A DNA stretch of 64,000 nucleotides from Streptomyces xanthochromogenes (GTDB lineage: Bacteria; Actinomycetota; Actinomycetes; Streptomycetales; Streptomycetaceae): assembly GCF_014650455.1 (NCBI RefSeq), contig NZ_BMUZ01000008.1, positions 1 to 64,000 of the forward strand, read 5' to 3'. Below the pieces are notes generated by a model. That model had not been told where the DNA came from. It was given only the letters and a program-made list of their open reading frames with translations, and searched no databases. Of the stretch, positions 25,337-34,827 are shown in pieces. Both the position numbers and the translations under genes were made by a program. How positions within the stretch are numbered: the first letter of the stretch is position 1; each line of letters starts with the position of its first letter.

Positions 25337-26746
25337 GTGGCCGTGACCGAACCAGCAATGACGGCACTGCCCGGTGCCCACGAGGGAATCCTGCGCAGGC
25401 AGTCCCTCCGGGAGTCGGCGGCCCGCACCTATGCGCGCTCGCTGCCCATCGTGCCCGTGCGGGCACGCGGGCTGACCATCGAGGGCGCGGACGGGCGGCG
25501 CTACCTCGACTGCCTCTCCGGCGCGGGGACACTGGCGCTCGGCCACAACCACCCCGTGGTGCTCGAAGCGATCCGCAGGGTCCTCGACTCGGGAGCCCCG
25601 CTGCACGTCCTCGACCTCGCGACGCCGGTCAAGGACGCCTTCACCACGGAACTCTTCGCCACCCTGCCGCGCGAACTCGCCGAGCACGGCCGGATCCAGT
25701 TCTGCGGACCGGCCGGCACGGACGCCGTGGAAGCGGCCCTGAAACTGGTGCGCACCGCCACCGGACGCACCGGCATGCTCGCCTTCGACGGCGCCTACCA
25801 CGGCATGACCGCCGGCGCCCTCGCCGTCTCCGGCGGCGCCCACGACGTCCGGGTGACGCGGCTGCCCTACCCGCACAACTACCGCTGCCCGTACGGGGTG
25901 GGCGGCGAACGCGGGGCCGAACTCGCCGCCCGCTGGACCGAGCACCTCCTGGACGACCCCAAGGGCGGTGTCCCCACCCCGGCCGGAATGATCGTCGAGC
26001 CGGTGCAGGGGGAGGGCGGGGTGAACCCGGCGCCCGACGCCTGGCTGCGCCGGATGCGGGAGATCACCGCGAGCCGCTCCATCCCGCTGATCGCCGACGA
26101 GGTGCAGACGGGCGTCGGCCGCACCGGCACCTTCTGGGCCGTCGAGCACAGCGGGATCGTGCCCGATGTGATGGTGCTCTCCAAGGCCATCGGCGGCTCG
26201 CTGCCGCTCGCCGTGATCGTCTACCGCGACAGTCTCGACGTGTGGAAACCGGGCGCCCACGCCGGCACGTTCCGCGGCAACCAGCTCGCCATGGCGGCGG
26301 GCGCCGCCACCCTCGCCCACGTCCGCGAGAACGGGCTCGCCGACCGGGCCGCCGTCCTCGGGGCGCGCATGCTCGGCCAGTTGCAGGGGCTCGCCGCCGA
26401 CCAACCCTGCATCGGTGACGTACGGGGCCGGGGCCTGATGATCGGCGTCGAACTCGTCGACCCCGCGCGCGAGGACCTCAGCTCCGGGAACCCGGCGCCC
26501 CCCGACCCCGCCCTCGCCGCCGCCGTCCAGCGCGAGTGCCTGCGCCGTGGCCTCATCGTCGAACTCGGCGGCCGGCACTCCAGCGTCGTACGGCTGCTGC
26601 CGCCGCTCACCCTCACCGACGAGCAGGCCGTGGCCGTCCTCGACCGGCTCGCCGACGCCGTGGCCGCCGCCGCCCGCACCCCGCACGCGGGGGCCGACGC
26701 GGAGGCCGGCGCGCACCGCCGCGCCGGAACCGGACCGGCCCACTGA
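25337..26746 (+). CDS. Diaminobutyrate-2-oxoglutarate-type aminotransferase (siderophore)
   Basis: This is a class III PLP aminotransferase of about 469 residues, closest in layout to the diaminobutyrate aminotransferases of siderophore clusters (RhbA/PvdH type). It has FCGPAGTDAVEAALKL, then FDGAYHGMTAGALAVSG, and the PLP-binding region LIADEVQTGVGRTGTFWAVE with the catalytic Lys in VLSKAIGGSLPLAVIVY. GTG 25337 is chosen, with GGGAGG 10 nt upstream. It should supply L-2,4-diaminobutyrate or a similar diamine from aspartate semialdehyde and glutamate. It is the first gene of the four-gene NIS operon. No matching decarboxylase is present. Confidence 0.85.
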   Translation: MAVTEPAMTALPGAHEGILRRQSLRESAARTYARSLPIVPVRARGLTIEGADGRRYLDCLSGAGTLALGHNHPVVLEAIRRVLDSGAPLHVLDLATPVKDAFTTELFATLPRELAEHGRIQFCGPAGTDAVEAALKLVRTATGRTGMLAFDGAYHGMTAGALAVSGGAHDVRVTRLPYPHNYRCPYGVGGERGAELAARWTEHLLDDPKGGVPTPAGMIVEPVQGEGGVNPAPDAWLRRMREITASRSIPLIADEVQTGVGRTGTFWAVEHSGIVPDVMVLSKAIGGSLPLAVIVYRDSLDVWKPGAHAGTFRGNQLAMAAGAATLAHVRENGLADRAAVLGARMLGQLQGLAADQPCIGDVRGRGLMIGVELVDPAREDLSSGNPAPPDPALAAAVQRECLRRGLIVELGGRHSSVVRLLPPLTLTDEQAVAVLDRLADAVAAAARTPHAGADAEAGAHRRAGTGPAH

Positions 26747-26804
26747 CCCACGACCGCCCCACGACCTCCCAGGACCACCCCGCGAACTCCCGAGGAAGAC
26801 CGCC

Positions 26805-28673
26805 GTGAACCCCACCCCCGCACCCGACGCGCCCGAGGCCGAAGGCCCCCTCGGCGCCCACCGCGGCCCGCTCGTCGCCGAGCCGACGAGCGTGCCGCGC
26901 CAGAAGGCCGGGATCCACGGCGAACGACTGACCGGCCCGACCGGCCCGGACCCGCTCGACGACGCCGACCCCGAGGCCGCGGCCGAAGCGGCCGCCGTCG
27001 AGAACCTGCTGCGCTGCTGGGTGCGGGAGAACGACCTGGCCGCACCCGACGGCCCGCTCCTGCGCATCACGCTGCCCGCCAGCGGCACCGCGCTGCTGGT
27101 GCCCGTGCCGTACTGGTCGCCCACCGGCTGGCACCGGTTCGCCCGGCCCGCCCTGCACGGCGGCACGGCCGGTGCCCCGCCGGCCGACGCCGTCACCGTC
27201 GCCGCTCTCCTCGGCCGGGAGGCGGGCCTGAGCGGGGGCGCCGACCTGGTGGGCCGCGTCGCCGACTCGGTGCGCCGCACCGCGGACTTCATCGCCGACC
27301 GGCGCAGCCGACCCGGCCCGCGCGAGGACGCCGACCTCTTCCTCACCGCGGAACAGTCCCTGCTCCTCGGCCACCCCCTGCACCCCACCCCGAAGAGCCG
27401 CGAGGGCCTGTCCGAGACGGAAGTGCGCCGCTACTCACCCGAGTTGCGCGGCTCCTTCCCGCTGCACTGGCTGGCGGCCGACCCCGCCGTCCTCGCCTGC
27501 GACTCCGCCTGGACCGAGGGCGGCCGCACCATCGGCGCCGCCCAGCTCGCGCTCCGGTTCGCCGACGGCCTCCAACTCCCGCCCGGCACCGTCCCGTTGC
27601 CCCTGCACCCCTGGCAGGCCCGCGACGTCGCCCAGCGCCCCGACGTCGCCGCCCTCCTCGACGCCGGGCTCCTGCACGACCTGGGCCCGCACGGCGAACA
27701 CTGGCACCCCACGTCGTCCGTCCGCACCGTGCACCGCCCCGGCGCCGACGCCATGCTCAAGCTGTCGCTCGGCGTACGCATCACCAACTCCCGTCGCGAG
27801 AACCTCCGCAAGGAACTCCACCGGGGCGTGGAGGTCCACCGGTTGCTTCGGGCCGGCCTGGGCGAGGAATGGCAGGCCGCCCACCCCTGCTTCGACATCG
27901 TCCGCGACCCCGCCTGGCTCGCCGTCGACACCCCGGACGGCGAGCCGCTGCCGGGCCTCGACGTGGTGGTGCGCCACAACCCGTTCGCGCCCGGCGACGA
28001 CGCCGTCTGCATCGCCGCCCTCACCGCGCCGCGCCCCATGCCGGGCCGCACCGCGATGCACTCGCGCCTCGCCGATGTCGTGGGCCGGCTCGCCGCCCGC
28101 ACCGGCCGCCCCGCCACCGCCGTGAGCGCCGAGTGGTTCCTGCGCTATCTCGACCAGGTCGTACGCCCGCTGCTCTGGCTGGACGGCACGGCGGGCATCG
28201 CCCTGGAGGCGCACCAGCAGAACACCCTCGTCCTGCTCGACCCCGACGGCTGGCCCGTCGGCGGCCGCTACCGCGACAACCAGGGCTACTACTTCCGCGA
28301 GTCGCACCGCGCGGCCCTGGAGCGCCGCCTTCCCGGCATCGGCGCCACCAGCGACACGTTCGTGCCCGACGCCGTCACCGACGAACGCTTCGCCTACTAC
28401 CTCGGCATCAACAACATCCTCGGCCTCATCGGGGCCTTCGGCGCCCAGCACCTCGCCGACGAACGCGTCCTGCTCGCCGCCCTGCGGCAGTTCCTCGCCA
28501 GGGCCACCGGCCTCGGCTCGCCCCTGTCCGCTCAACTGCTCGACAGCGCGACCCTGCGCTGCAAGGCCAACCTGCTGACCCGGCTGCACGGCCTCGACGA
28601 ACTCGTCGGCCCGGTCGACACCCAGTCCGTCTACGTCACCATCACCAACCCCCTTCACACCAACGGGACTTGA
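26805..28673 (+). CDS. IucA/IucC-family NIS synthetase (first)
   Basis: This is an NRPS-independent siderophore synthetase of 622 residues. Such enzymes adenylate a carboxylate, usually citrate, and condense it with an amine or alcohol. Core motifs include HPTSSVRTVHRPGAD, MLKLSLGVRITNSRRENL, and the C-terminal ALEAHQQNTLVLLDPDG with RYRDNQGYYFRES. The first 50 or so residues are acidic and Pro/Ala-rich. GTG 26805 follows GAGGAAG by about 8 nt. It lies 58 nt after the aminotransferase gene and 30 nt before the acyltransferase gene. The sub-type (A, B or C) is not decided from sequence alone. Confidence 0.88.
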   Translation: MNPTPAPDAPEAEGPLGAHRGPLVAEPTSVPRQKAGIHGERLTGPTGPDPLDDADPEAAAEAAAVENLLRCWVRENDLAAPDGPLLRITLPASGTALLVPVPYWSPTGWHRFARPALHGGTAGAPPADAVTVAALLGREAGLSGGADLVGRVADSVRRTADFIADRRSRPGPREDADLFLTAEQSLLLGHPLHPTPKSREGLSETEVRRYSPELRGSFPLHWLAADPAVLACDSAWTEGGRTIGAAQLALRFADGLQLPPGTVPLPLHPWQARDVAQRPDVAALLDAGLLHDLGPHGEHWHPTSSVRTVHRPGADAMLKLSLGVRITNSRRENLRKELHRGVEVHRLLRAGLGEEWQAAHPCFDIVRDPAWLAVDTPDGEPLPGLDVVVRHNPFAPGDDAVCIAALTAPRPMPGRTAMHSRLADVVGRLAARTGRPATAVSAEWFLRYLDQVVRPLLWLDGTAGIALEAHQQNTLVLLDPDGWPVGGRYRDNQGYYFRESHRAALERRLPGIGATSDTFVPDAVTDERFAYYLGINNILGLIGAFGAQHLADERVLLAALRQFLARATGLGSPLSAQLLDSATLRCKANLLTRLHGLDELVGPVDTQSVYVTITNPLHTNGT

Positions 28674-28703
28674 CCCGTACGCACTGCTGAGAGGAGCGTC
28701 GCC

Positions 28704-29792
28704 GTGCCCCCCACCGATGCGAGCACCGACGCCGGCGCAGGCCCCGGCCCCCTACCGGGGGAGGCGGCCGACGACACCCTGGACCTGGAGCTGCCCGACG
28801 AACTGGTCGCCCTGTTCGACGCCGACAGCCCCGCGCCGCACACCCCGGCCGCGGACGCGCCCGGCCCCGGCGACCTCGACCCGGCTGACCCCGGCCCGGC
28901 GCACCCCGGCCCTGGCGAAGGCGACGGGCCGGCCGCCGAAGCCCGAGCCGGCACCGGCACCGGCGCCGGACCGCTACCCGTACCGGGGGCAGCGCCCCCA
29001 CCGGGGCTCGCACGCCCGCCCGGAGCCGTGCCCCCGCCGGCGCTCGCCGCGGCGACGACCAGCGCGTCCCCTGCGGAGCCGGAGCCGGGCCCGGCCCACG
29101 GCCCGGCCCCCGTGCCGGGAGGCGGCTCGGTGGCGGGATGGCCGGGCGGCCCCCGGCCGGACCTGCCCGCCGCGGTGCCACACCTGCCCGCCCCGGTGCC
29201 ACACCGGCCCGCCGCGGCGCCGGACCTGCTCGACTCACCCCGTGACTGGGCTCCCGCCGCCACGCCCTTCGGCTCGTTCGACCTCGTCCCCGTGCGTCTC
29301 GATCGTGACCTCGCCCTCCTCGCCCAGTGGATGAACGACCCCGCCGTGGCCGCCTTCTGGGAGCTCGCGGGACCCGATTCCGTCACCGCCGCCCATCTGC
29401 GCGACCAACTGGACGGCGACGGCCGCAGCGTGCCCTGTCTCGGTGTGCTCGACGGAACTCCCATGAGCTACTGGGAGATCTACCGGGCCGACCTGGACCC
29501 GCTGGCCCGGCACTATCCGGCCCGCCCGCACGACACCGGTGTCCATCTGCTCATCGGCGCCGTCGCCGACCGCGGCCGGGGCGTCGGCACCACCCTGCTC
29601 AGGGCCGTCGCCGACCTGATCCTCGACAACCGTCCACGGTGCCCCCGCGTGATCGCCGAACCCGATCTGCGCAACACCCCCTCCGTCTCCGCGTTCCTCG
29701 GCGCCGGCTTCCGCTTCCACGCGGAAGTCGACCTGCCCGACAAGCGGGCCGCCCTGATGGTCCGCGACCGCGCGCTCAGGAACCTGCTGTGA
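28704..29792 (+). CDS. AlcB/IucB-like GNAT acyltransferase with disordered extension
   Basis: This 362-residue protein has two parts. Residues 1 to about 175 are Pro, Ala, Gly and acidic residues, with internal repeats such as PAAVPHLPAPVPHRPAAAP, and look disordered. The C-terminal half is a GNAT acyltransferase of the AlcB/IucB/RhbD kind: LDGTPMSYWEIYRAD, GVHLLIGAVADRGRGVGTTL (acyl-CoA loop), VIAEPDLRNTPSVSAFLGAG and FHAEVDLPDKRAALM. Homologues acylate an N-hydroxylated amine, yet no hydroxylase is nearby. Known AlcB-type enzymes lack such a long N-terminus. It lies between the two NIS synthetase genes. Confidence 0.83.
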   Translation: MPPTDASTDAGAGPGPLPGEAADDTLDLELPDELVALFDADSPAPHTPAADAPGPGDLDPADPGPAHPGPGEGDGPAAEARAGTGTGAGPLPVPGAAPPPGLARPPGAVPPPALAAATTSASPAEPEPGPAHGPAPVPGGGSVAGWPGGPRPDLPAAVPHLPAPVPHRPAAAPDLLDSPRDWAPAATPFGSFDLVPVRLDRDLALLAQWMNDPAVAAFWELAGPDSVTAAHLRDQLDGDGRSVPCLGVLDGTPMSYWEIYRADLDPLARHYPARPHDTGVHLLIGAVADRGRGVGTTLLRAVADLILDNRPRCPRVIAEPDLRNTPSVSAFLGAGFRFHAEVDLPDKRAALMVRDRALRNLL

Positions 29793-29852
29793 ACGCCCCG
29801 CCGCTCCGCATACACCCCCAGTCCCGAATCGGTCCCACCCCGAGGAGTCTTC

Positions 29853-31760
29853 GTGCCGAACCCTGCTTCCCCCCGTGACTCCCGCGGACCCCTCGACGCC
29901 CCGGTCCCGCCCGGGCTGCTGGCCCCGCCCGAGCTGAACCGCGAGGCCTGGGACCGCGCGGGACGCCTCCTCCTCGCGAAGATGATCGGCGCCTTCGCGT
30001 ACGAGGAGATCGTGCGTCCCACGGTAGAACCCGCCACTGACAATCCCGGCTCCGCCGGCGAAGGCAGAGGTCACTACGGGTTCGCCCTGGACGACGGCAG
30101 CACCGTCACGTTCCTCGCCCGGCGCGGCGCCTACGGCGGCTGGCAGGTGGACCCCGATTCGGTGCGGCGGACCGGGCGGGCCGCCCCGGCGGACGAGCAG
30201 GCGGGCCGCCCCCTCCCGCCGCCCGAGCCCTTCACCGACCCCGTCCGGTTCCTCGCGCTCGCCCGCCGCACCCTGGGCGTCGACGGCGCCACCTTCGGCC
30301 ACCTCGTACGGGAACTCACCGCCACCCTCGCCGCGGACACCCGGCTGCACTCCACCGCGCTGCCCGTGGCCCGCCTCGCCGACCTCGGGTACGCGGAGCT
30401 GGAGGGCCACCAGACCGGGCACCCGTGGCTCGTGCTCAACAAGGGGCGGCTCGGCTTCTCCGCCGACGACGCCGCACGCTGGAGCCCGGAGGCCCGCACC
30501 CCGGCCGCGCTGCCCTGGATCGCCGTCCGCACCGACCTCGCCGGCTACCGGGGCGTCGAGTCGCTCGCCACACCGGACCGCCTCTACGCACGCGAACTCG
30601 ACGCCCCCGTACGTGAGGCGTTCGCCGCCGCGCTGCGGGCCCGGGGCCTGGACCCGGCGGCGTACCTCTACCTGCCGATCCACCCCTGGCAGTGGACGGA
30701 GATGATCCTTCCGTTGTTCGCCCCGGCCGTGGCCGACCAGGCGATCGTGCCGCTGCCCAGCGACGGCGATGTACGCCTGCCGCAGCAGTCCATCCGCACC
30801 TTCCTCAACCTCTCTCGCCCCGAGCGCCACACGGTGAAACTGCCGCTGTCCATCCTCAACACCCTGGTCTGGCGCGGCCTGCCGACCGAGCGTACGGTGG
30901 CCGCGCCCGCCGTCACGGCCTGGGTGCAGGGCCTGTGCGAGCGGGACGCCTTCCTGCGGGACGAGTGCCGGGTGATCCTGCTCGGCGAGGTCGCCTCCGT
31001 CGCCGTGGAGCACCCGGTCTACGACCGCGTCACCGAAGTCCCCTACCAGTACAAGGAGTTGCTGGGGGCGATCTGGCGCGAGCCGCTGCCGCCCAGGCTC
31101 GCGCCGGGGGAGCGGGCCCGCACCCTTGCCGCACTGCTGCACACCGACCCCCAGGGGCGGGCCTTCACGGCCGAACTCGTCGCCCGCTCGGGCCTGGCGC
31201 CCACGGTGTGGCTGCGGCGCCTGTTCAGCGCCCTGCTGCCGCCGCTGCTGCGCTTCCTCTACCGGTACGGGACCGTCTTCTCGCCGCACGGGGAGAACGC
31301 CATCGTCGTCTTCGACGGCCAGGACGTGCCCGTACGCCTGGCGATCAAGGACTTCGTCGACGACATCAACGTGAGCGCCGAGCACCTTCCCGAGCACGAC
31401 TCGATGCCCGACGACGTCCGCGAGGTCCTGCTCACCGAGGAGCCCTCCTTCCTGACCCAGTTCATTCATTCGGGGCTCTTCGTGGGCGTCTTCCGGTTCC
31501 TGGCCCCGCTGTGCGAGGACCAACTGGGCGTCCCGGAGGCCGAGTTCTGGGCCCTGGTGCGCGACGAGATCGTGCGCCATCAGGCCCGCTTCCCCGACGA
31601 GAAGGAGCGCTACGAGACGTTCGACCTGCTCACACCCCGCATCGACCGGCTCTGTCTGAACCGGAACCGACTGCACACCGACGGCTACCGGGACCGGCCC
31701 GAGCGGCCGCACGCCACCGTGCACGGCACCGTGGCGAACCCCCTCGCGACAGCGGAGTGA
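29853..31760 (+). CDS. IucA/IucC-family NIS synthetase (second)
   Basis: This is a second NIS synthetase, 635 residues, only distantly similar to the first. It carries YLPIHPWQWTEMI, then SIRTFLNLSRPERHTVKLPL and ILNTLVWRGLPTERT, and the C-terminal FSPHGENAIVVFDGQDVPV with KDFVDDINV. Two synthetases usually act one after the other on the two ends of a carboxylate core, so a product with two arms is likely. GTG 29853 follows GAGGAG with about 6 nt. It is the last gene of the operon; a single dinG gene follows after 37 nt, and its own promoter is not clear. Confidence 0.88.
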   Translation: MPNPASPRDSRGPLDAPVPPGLLAPPELNREAWDRAGRLLLAKMIGAFAYEEIVRPTVEPATDNPGSAGEGRGHYGFALDDGSTVTFLARRGAYGGWQVDPDSVRRTGRAAPADEQAGRPLPPPEPFTDPVRFLALARRTLGVDGATFGHLVRELTATLAADTRLHSTALPVARLADLGYAELEGHQTGHPWLVLNKGRLGFSADDAARWSPEARTPAALPWIAVRTDLAGYRGVESLATPDRLYARELDAPVREAFAAALRARGLDPAAYLYLPIHPWQWTEMILPLFAPAVADQAIVPLPSDGDVRLPQQSIRTFLNLSRPERHTVKLPLSILNTLVWRGLPTERTVAAPAVTAWVQGLCERDAFLRDECRVILLGEVASVAVEHPVYDRVTEVPYQYKELLGAIWREPLPPRLAPGERARTLAALLHTDPQGRAFTAELVARSGLAPTVWLRRLFSALLPPLLRFLYRYGTVFSPHGENAIVVFDGQDVPVRLAIKDFVDDINVSAEHLPEHDSMPDDVREVLLTEEPSFLTQFIHSGLFVGVFRFLAPLCEDQLGVPEAEFWALVRDEIVRHQARFPDEKERYETFDLLTPRIDRLCLNRNRLHTDGYRDRPERPHATVHGTVANPLATAE

Positions 31761-31797
31761 TCGGATTGTCAGTGGCGAGCCTTAGGCTGGTCCGGCT

Positions 31798-33768
31798 ATG
31801 ACGAAGCCTTCACTCCCCGAGCTCCTGCACGCCGCCGTCACCGCCGTCGGCGGCGTGGAGCGGCCTGGCCAGGTCACCATGGCCACGGCTGTCGCCGACG
31901 CGGTCGACGACAGCTCCCACCTGCTGGTCCAGGCCGGGACGGGCACCGGAAAGTCCCTCGGCTATCTGGTGCCCGCCCTGGCGCACGGGGAGCGCGTCGT
32001 GATCGCGACGGCGACGCTCGCGCTGCAGCGCCAGCTCGTGGAGCGCGACCTGCCGCGCACGGTGGACGCGCTGCATCCGCTGCTGCGCCGCCGTCCCCAG
32101 TTCGCCATGCTCAAGGGCCGCTCCAACTACCTCTGTCTGCACCGCCTGCACGAGGGTGCGCCGCAGGACGAGGACGAGGGGCTCTTCGACCAGTTCGAGT
32201 CGGCCGCGCCCACCAGCAAGCTGGGCCAGGACCTCCTCAGGATGCGGGACTGGGCGGACGAGACGGAGACCGGCGACCGGGACGACCTGACCCCGGGCGT
32301 CTCCGACAAGGCGTGGAGCCAGGTCTCGGTGTCGTCGCGCGAGTGCCTGGGCGCCACGAAGTGCGCGTACGGGGCGGAGTGCTTCGCGGAGATGGCCCGG
32401 GAGCGCGCCAAGCTCTCCGACGTCGTCGTCACCAACCACGCGCTGCTCGCCATCGACGCGATCGAGGGCGCCCCGGTGCTGCCGCAGCACGAGGTCCTCA
32501 TCGTCGACGAGGCGCACGAGCTGGTCTCCCGGGTCACCGGCGTCGCCACCGGCGAGCTCACCCCCGGCCAGGTCAACCGGGCGGTGCGGCGCAGCGCCAA
32601 GCTTGTCAACGAGAAGGTCGCCGACGGGCTGCAGACGGCAGCCGAGGGTTTCGAGCGGGTCATGGAGCTGGCCCTGCCCGGCCGTCTGGAGGAGGTCCCG
32701 GAGGACCTCGGCTACGCCTTGATGGCGTTGCGCGACGCGGCCCGCGAGGTAGTCTCGGCGCTCGGCGCCACCCGCGACAAGTCCGTCCAGGACGAGGACG
32801 CCGTGCGCAAGCAGGCCCTGGCGATGCTGGAGACGGTGCACGGCGTGGCGGAGCGCATCACCAACGGCTCCGAGTGGGACGTCGTCTGGTACGAGCGCCA
32901 CGACCGCTTCGGCGCCTCGCTGCGGGTCGCCCCGCTCTCGGTGTCGGGCCTGCTCAGGGAGAAGCTGTTCACGGACCGCTCGGTCGTGCTGACCTCGGCC
33001 ACGCTCAAGCTCGGCGGGGACTTCAACGGGGTGGGTGCGTCCCTCGGCCTGTCCCCGGAGGGCACCGAGGGCGACGATGTGCCGCAGTGGAAGGGCCTGG
33101 ACGTCGGCTCCCCCTTCGACTACCCCAAGCAGGGCATCCTGTACGTCGCGAAGCACCTGGCCACCCCGGGGCGGGAGGGTTCGCGCGGCGACATGATGGA
33201 CGAGCTGGCCGAGCTGGTGGAGGCTGCCGGTGGCCGCACGCTGGGCCTGTTCTCCTCGATGCGGGCCGCCCAGGCCGCCGCCGAGGAGCTCAGGGGCCGC
33301 CTCGACAACCCCATCCTGCTGCAGGGTGAGGAGACGCTGGGTGAGCTGATCAAGACCTTCGCCGCCGATCCGAAGACCTGTCTGTTCGGCACGCTGTCGC
33401 TGTGGCAGGGCGTCGACGTGCCGGGCCCGAGCTGCCAGCTGGTGGTGATGGACCGCATTCCGTTCCCGCGGCCGGACGACCCGCTGATGAGCGCCCGCCA
33501 GAAGGCGGTCGAGGAGGGCGGCGGCAACGGCTTCATGGCCGTGGCGGCCACGCATGCCGCGCTGCTCATGGCCCAGGGCGCCGGCCGCCTCGTCCGGGCG
33601 ACCGGGGACCGGGGGGTGGTCGCGGTGCTCGACCCGCGGCTCGCCAACGCCCGCTACGGCAGCTATCTGCGGGCCTCGCTGCCCGACTTCTGGTACACCA
33701 CGGACCGCAATCAGGCGCGGCGCTCGCTCGCGGCGATCGACGCGGCGGCCCGGGCCGACGGCAAGTAG
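31798..33768 (+). CDS. dinG: DinG/XPD-family ATP-dependent DNA helicase
   Basis: This is a superfamily 2 helicase of 656 residues in the DinG/YoaA group. Walker A is VQAGTGTGKSLGYLVPAL, the DEAH box is LIVDEAHELVSRV, and the C-terminal motif VI is LLMAQGAGRLVRATGDRG. Cys residues at NYLCLH, SRECLGATKCAYG and AECFAE between the first two motifs fit the four-Cys iron-sulfur cluster of XPD-like helicases. It probably unwinds 5'-overhang or structured DNA in repair. It begins 37 nt after the siderophore operon. The next gene is lexA, but no LexA box lies in front of dinG. Confidence 0.9.
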   Translation: MTKPSLPELLHAAVTAVGGVERPGQVTMATAVADAVDDSSHLLVQAGTGTGKSLGYLVPALAHGERVVIATATLALQRQLVERDLPRTVDALHPLLRRRPQFAMLKGRSNYLCLHRLHEGAPQDEDEGLFDQFESAAPTSKLGQDLLRMRDWADETETGDRDDLTPGVSDKAWSQVSVSSRECLGATKCAYGAECFAEMARERAKLSDVVVTNHALLAIDAIEGAPVLPQHEVLIVDEAHELVSRVTGVATGELTPGQVNRAVRRSAKLVNEKVADGLQTAAEGFERVMELALPGRLEEVPEDLGYALMALRDAAREVVSALGATRDKSVQDEDAVRKQALAMLETVHGVAERITNGSEWDVVWYERHDRFGASLRVAPLSVSGLLREKLFTDRSVVLTSATLKLGGDFNGVGASLGLSPEGTEGDDVPQWKGLDVGSPFDYPKQGILYVAKHLATPGREGSRGDMMDELAELVEAAGGRTLGLFSSMRAAQAAAEELRGRLDNPILLQGEETLGELIKTFAADPKTCLFGTLSLWQGVDVPGPSCQLVVMDRIPFPRPDDPLMSARQKAVEEGGGNGFMAVAATHAALLMAQGAGRLVRATGDRGVVAVLDPRLANARYGSYLRASLPDFWYTTDRNQARRSLAAIDAAARADGK

Positions 33769-33917
33769 CACCGCGCGGGGTGGCACCGAGCGGGCACGGG
33801 AGCGGACGGACGGGAGCGGGGCCGAGTGCCTCCGGCGCTGTTCCGCCCCCGGAGGGCAGTACCGGAGGGCAGTGCCGGAAGCCAGTACCGGAGACGGCAC
33901 GGGCCGGGGACAGGGCA

Positions 33918-33952
33918 GGGCCCCGGGACCGGCGCAGGAGGTCCCGGGGCCC
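33918..33952. terminator. Terminator between dinG and lexA, 13-bp stem
   Basis: GGGCCCCGGGACC (33918-33930) and its exact complement (33940-33952) flank a 9-nt loop. The genes converge here. Three loose copies of GTACCGGAGG-type units precede it (about 33838-33895). Confidence 0.82.
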
Positions 33953-33973
33953 GGTTCAGAGCCGGCGGAGGGG

Positions 33974-34765
33974 TCAGACCCGCCGGAGCACCGCCACGAC
34001 CTTGCCCAGGATGGTCGCTTCGTCGCCGGGAATCGGCTGGTAGGCGGCGTTGTGCGGGAGCAGCCAGATGTGGTTGTCCTCGCGCTTGAAGCGCTTGACG
34101 GTGGCTTCGCCGTCGAGCATGGCGGCGACGATGTCGCCGTTCTCGGCGACGGGCTGACGGCGGACCGTCACCCAGTCGCCGTCACAGATCGCGGCTTCGA
34201 TCATCGAGTCGCCGACGACCTTCAGGACGAACAGCTCGCCGTCGCCGACGAGCTGGCGGGGGAGCGGGAAGACGTCCTCGACCGACTCCTCGGCGAGGAT
34301 GGGACCACCGGCCGCGATCCGGCCGACCAGCGGCACATAGGAGGCGGCCGGCTTGCCCGCGGTGTCGGTGGGCTGGCTGCTGGGCTGGTCGGAGCCGCGG
34401 ACCTCGTAGGCGCGCGGCCGGTGCGGGTCGCGGCGCAGGAAGCCCTTGCGCTCCAGGGCCATCAGCTGGTGGGCGACGGACGAGGTGCTGGAGAGGCCGA
34501 CGGCCTGACCGATCTCCCGCATCGACGGCGGGTAGCCACGGCGCTGCACGGAGTCCCGGATGACCTCGATGACCCGCCGCTGCCGATCGGTGAGGCCCGA
34601 GCTGTCCGCCCTGATCCCTGGGGGCCGGCCCGGCAGGGAGCGGGCGGGCCTTGCGGGGTCCGCCCCCTGGTTCGTGACTGCGTCATTCATGGCATGCACC
34701 GGCTCAAGTCGGGTCTGGGAGCGGTCCTGGGCAGTGATGGTGGCACTGTCTGCGGTGGTGGTCAC
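33974..34765 (-). CDS. lexA: SOS repressor LexA
   Basis: This is LexA, 263 residues, the SOS transcriptional repressor. The winged helix-turn-helix includes LTDRQRRVIEVIRDSVQ and GYPPSMREIGQAVGLSSTSS. The cleavage site Ala-Gly lies in GRIAAGGPILAEESVED. The catalytic Ser/Lys pair is in VVGDSMIEAAICDGDWV and EATVKRFKRE. GTG 34765, with GAGGGG upstream, gives the VTTTADSATITAQDRSQ opening that I recall from streptomycete LexA; a shorter form would start at an internal ATG. A LexA box lies 63-78 nt upstream, so it is autoregulated. Confidence 0.95.
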   Translation of the reverse strand: MTTTADSATITAQDRSQTRLEPVHAMNDAVTNQGADPARPARSLPGRPPGIRADSSGLTDRQRRVIEVIRDSVQRRGYPPSMREIGQAVGLSSTSSVAHQLMALERKGFLRRDPHRPRAYEVRGSDQPSSQPTDTAGKPAASYVPLVGRIAAGGPILAEESVEDVFPLPRQLVGDGELFVLKVVGDSMIEAAICDGDWVTVRRQPVAENGDIVAAMLDGEATVKRFKREDNHIWLLPHNAAYQPIPGDEATILGKVVAVLRRV

Positions 34766-34827
34766 GTCGGCCCCTCTCGAATTGGTCTCCCTAGCTGGAC
34801 AACGGTAGTTGCTTTCGAAAGGTTGCG

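Noticed and set aside
24932..27388. Very long minus-strand open frame (1226 codons) joined to the second peptidase
   Set aside because: The part beyond 24931 is antisense to the aminotransferase and NIS genes and reads as Gly/Arg/Pro-rich noise. The peptidase has a good RBS and signal peptide at 24931.
31766..31788. Promoter for dinG with TTGTCA and TAGGCT
   Set aside because: The two hexamers are only 11 bp apart, too short for a vegetative sigma promoter.
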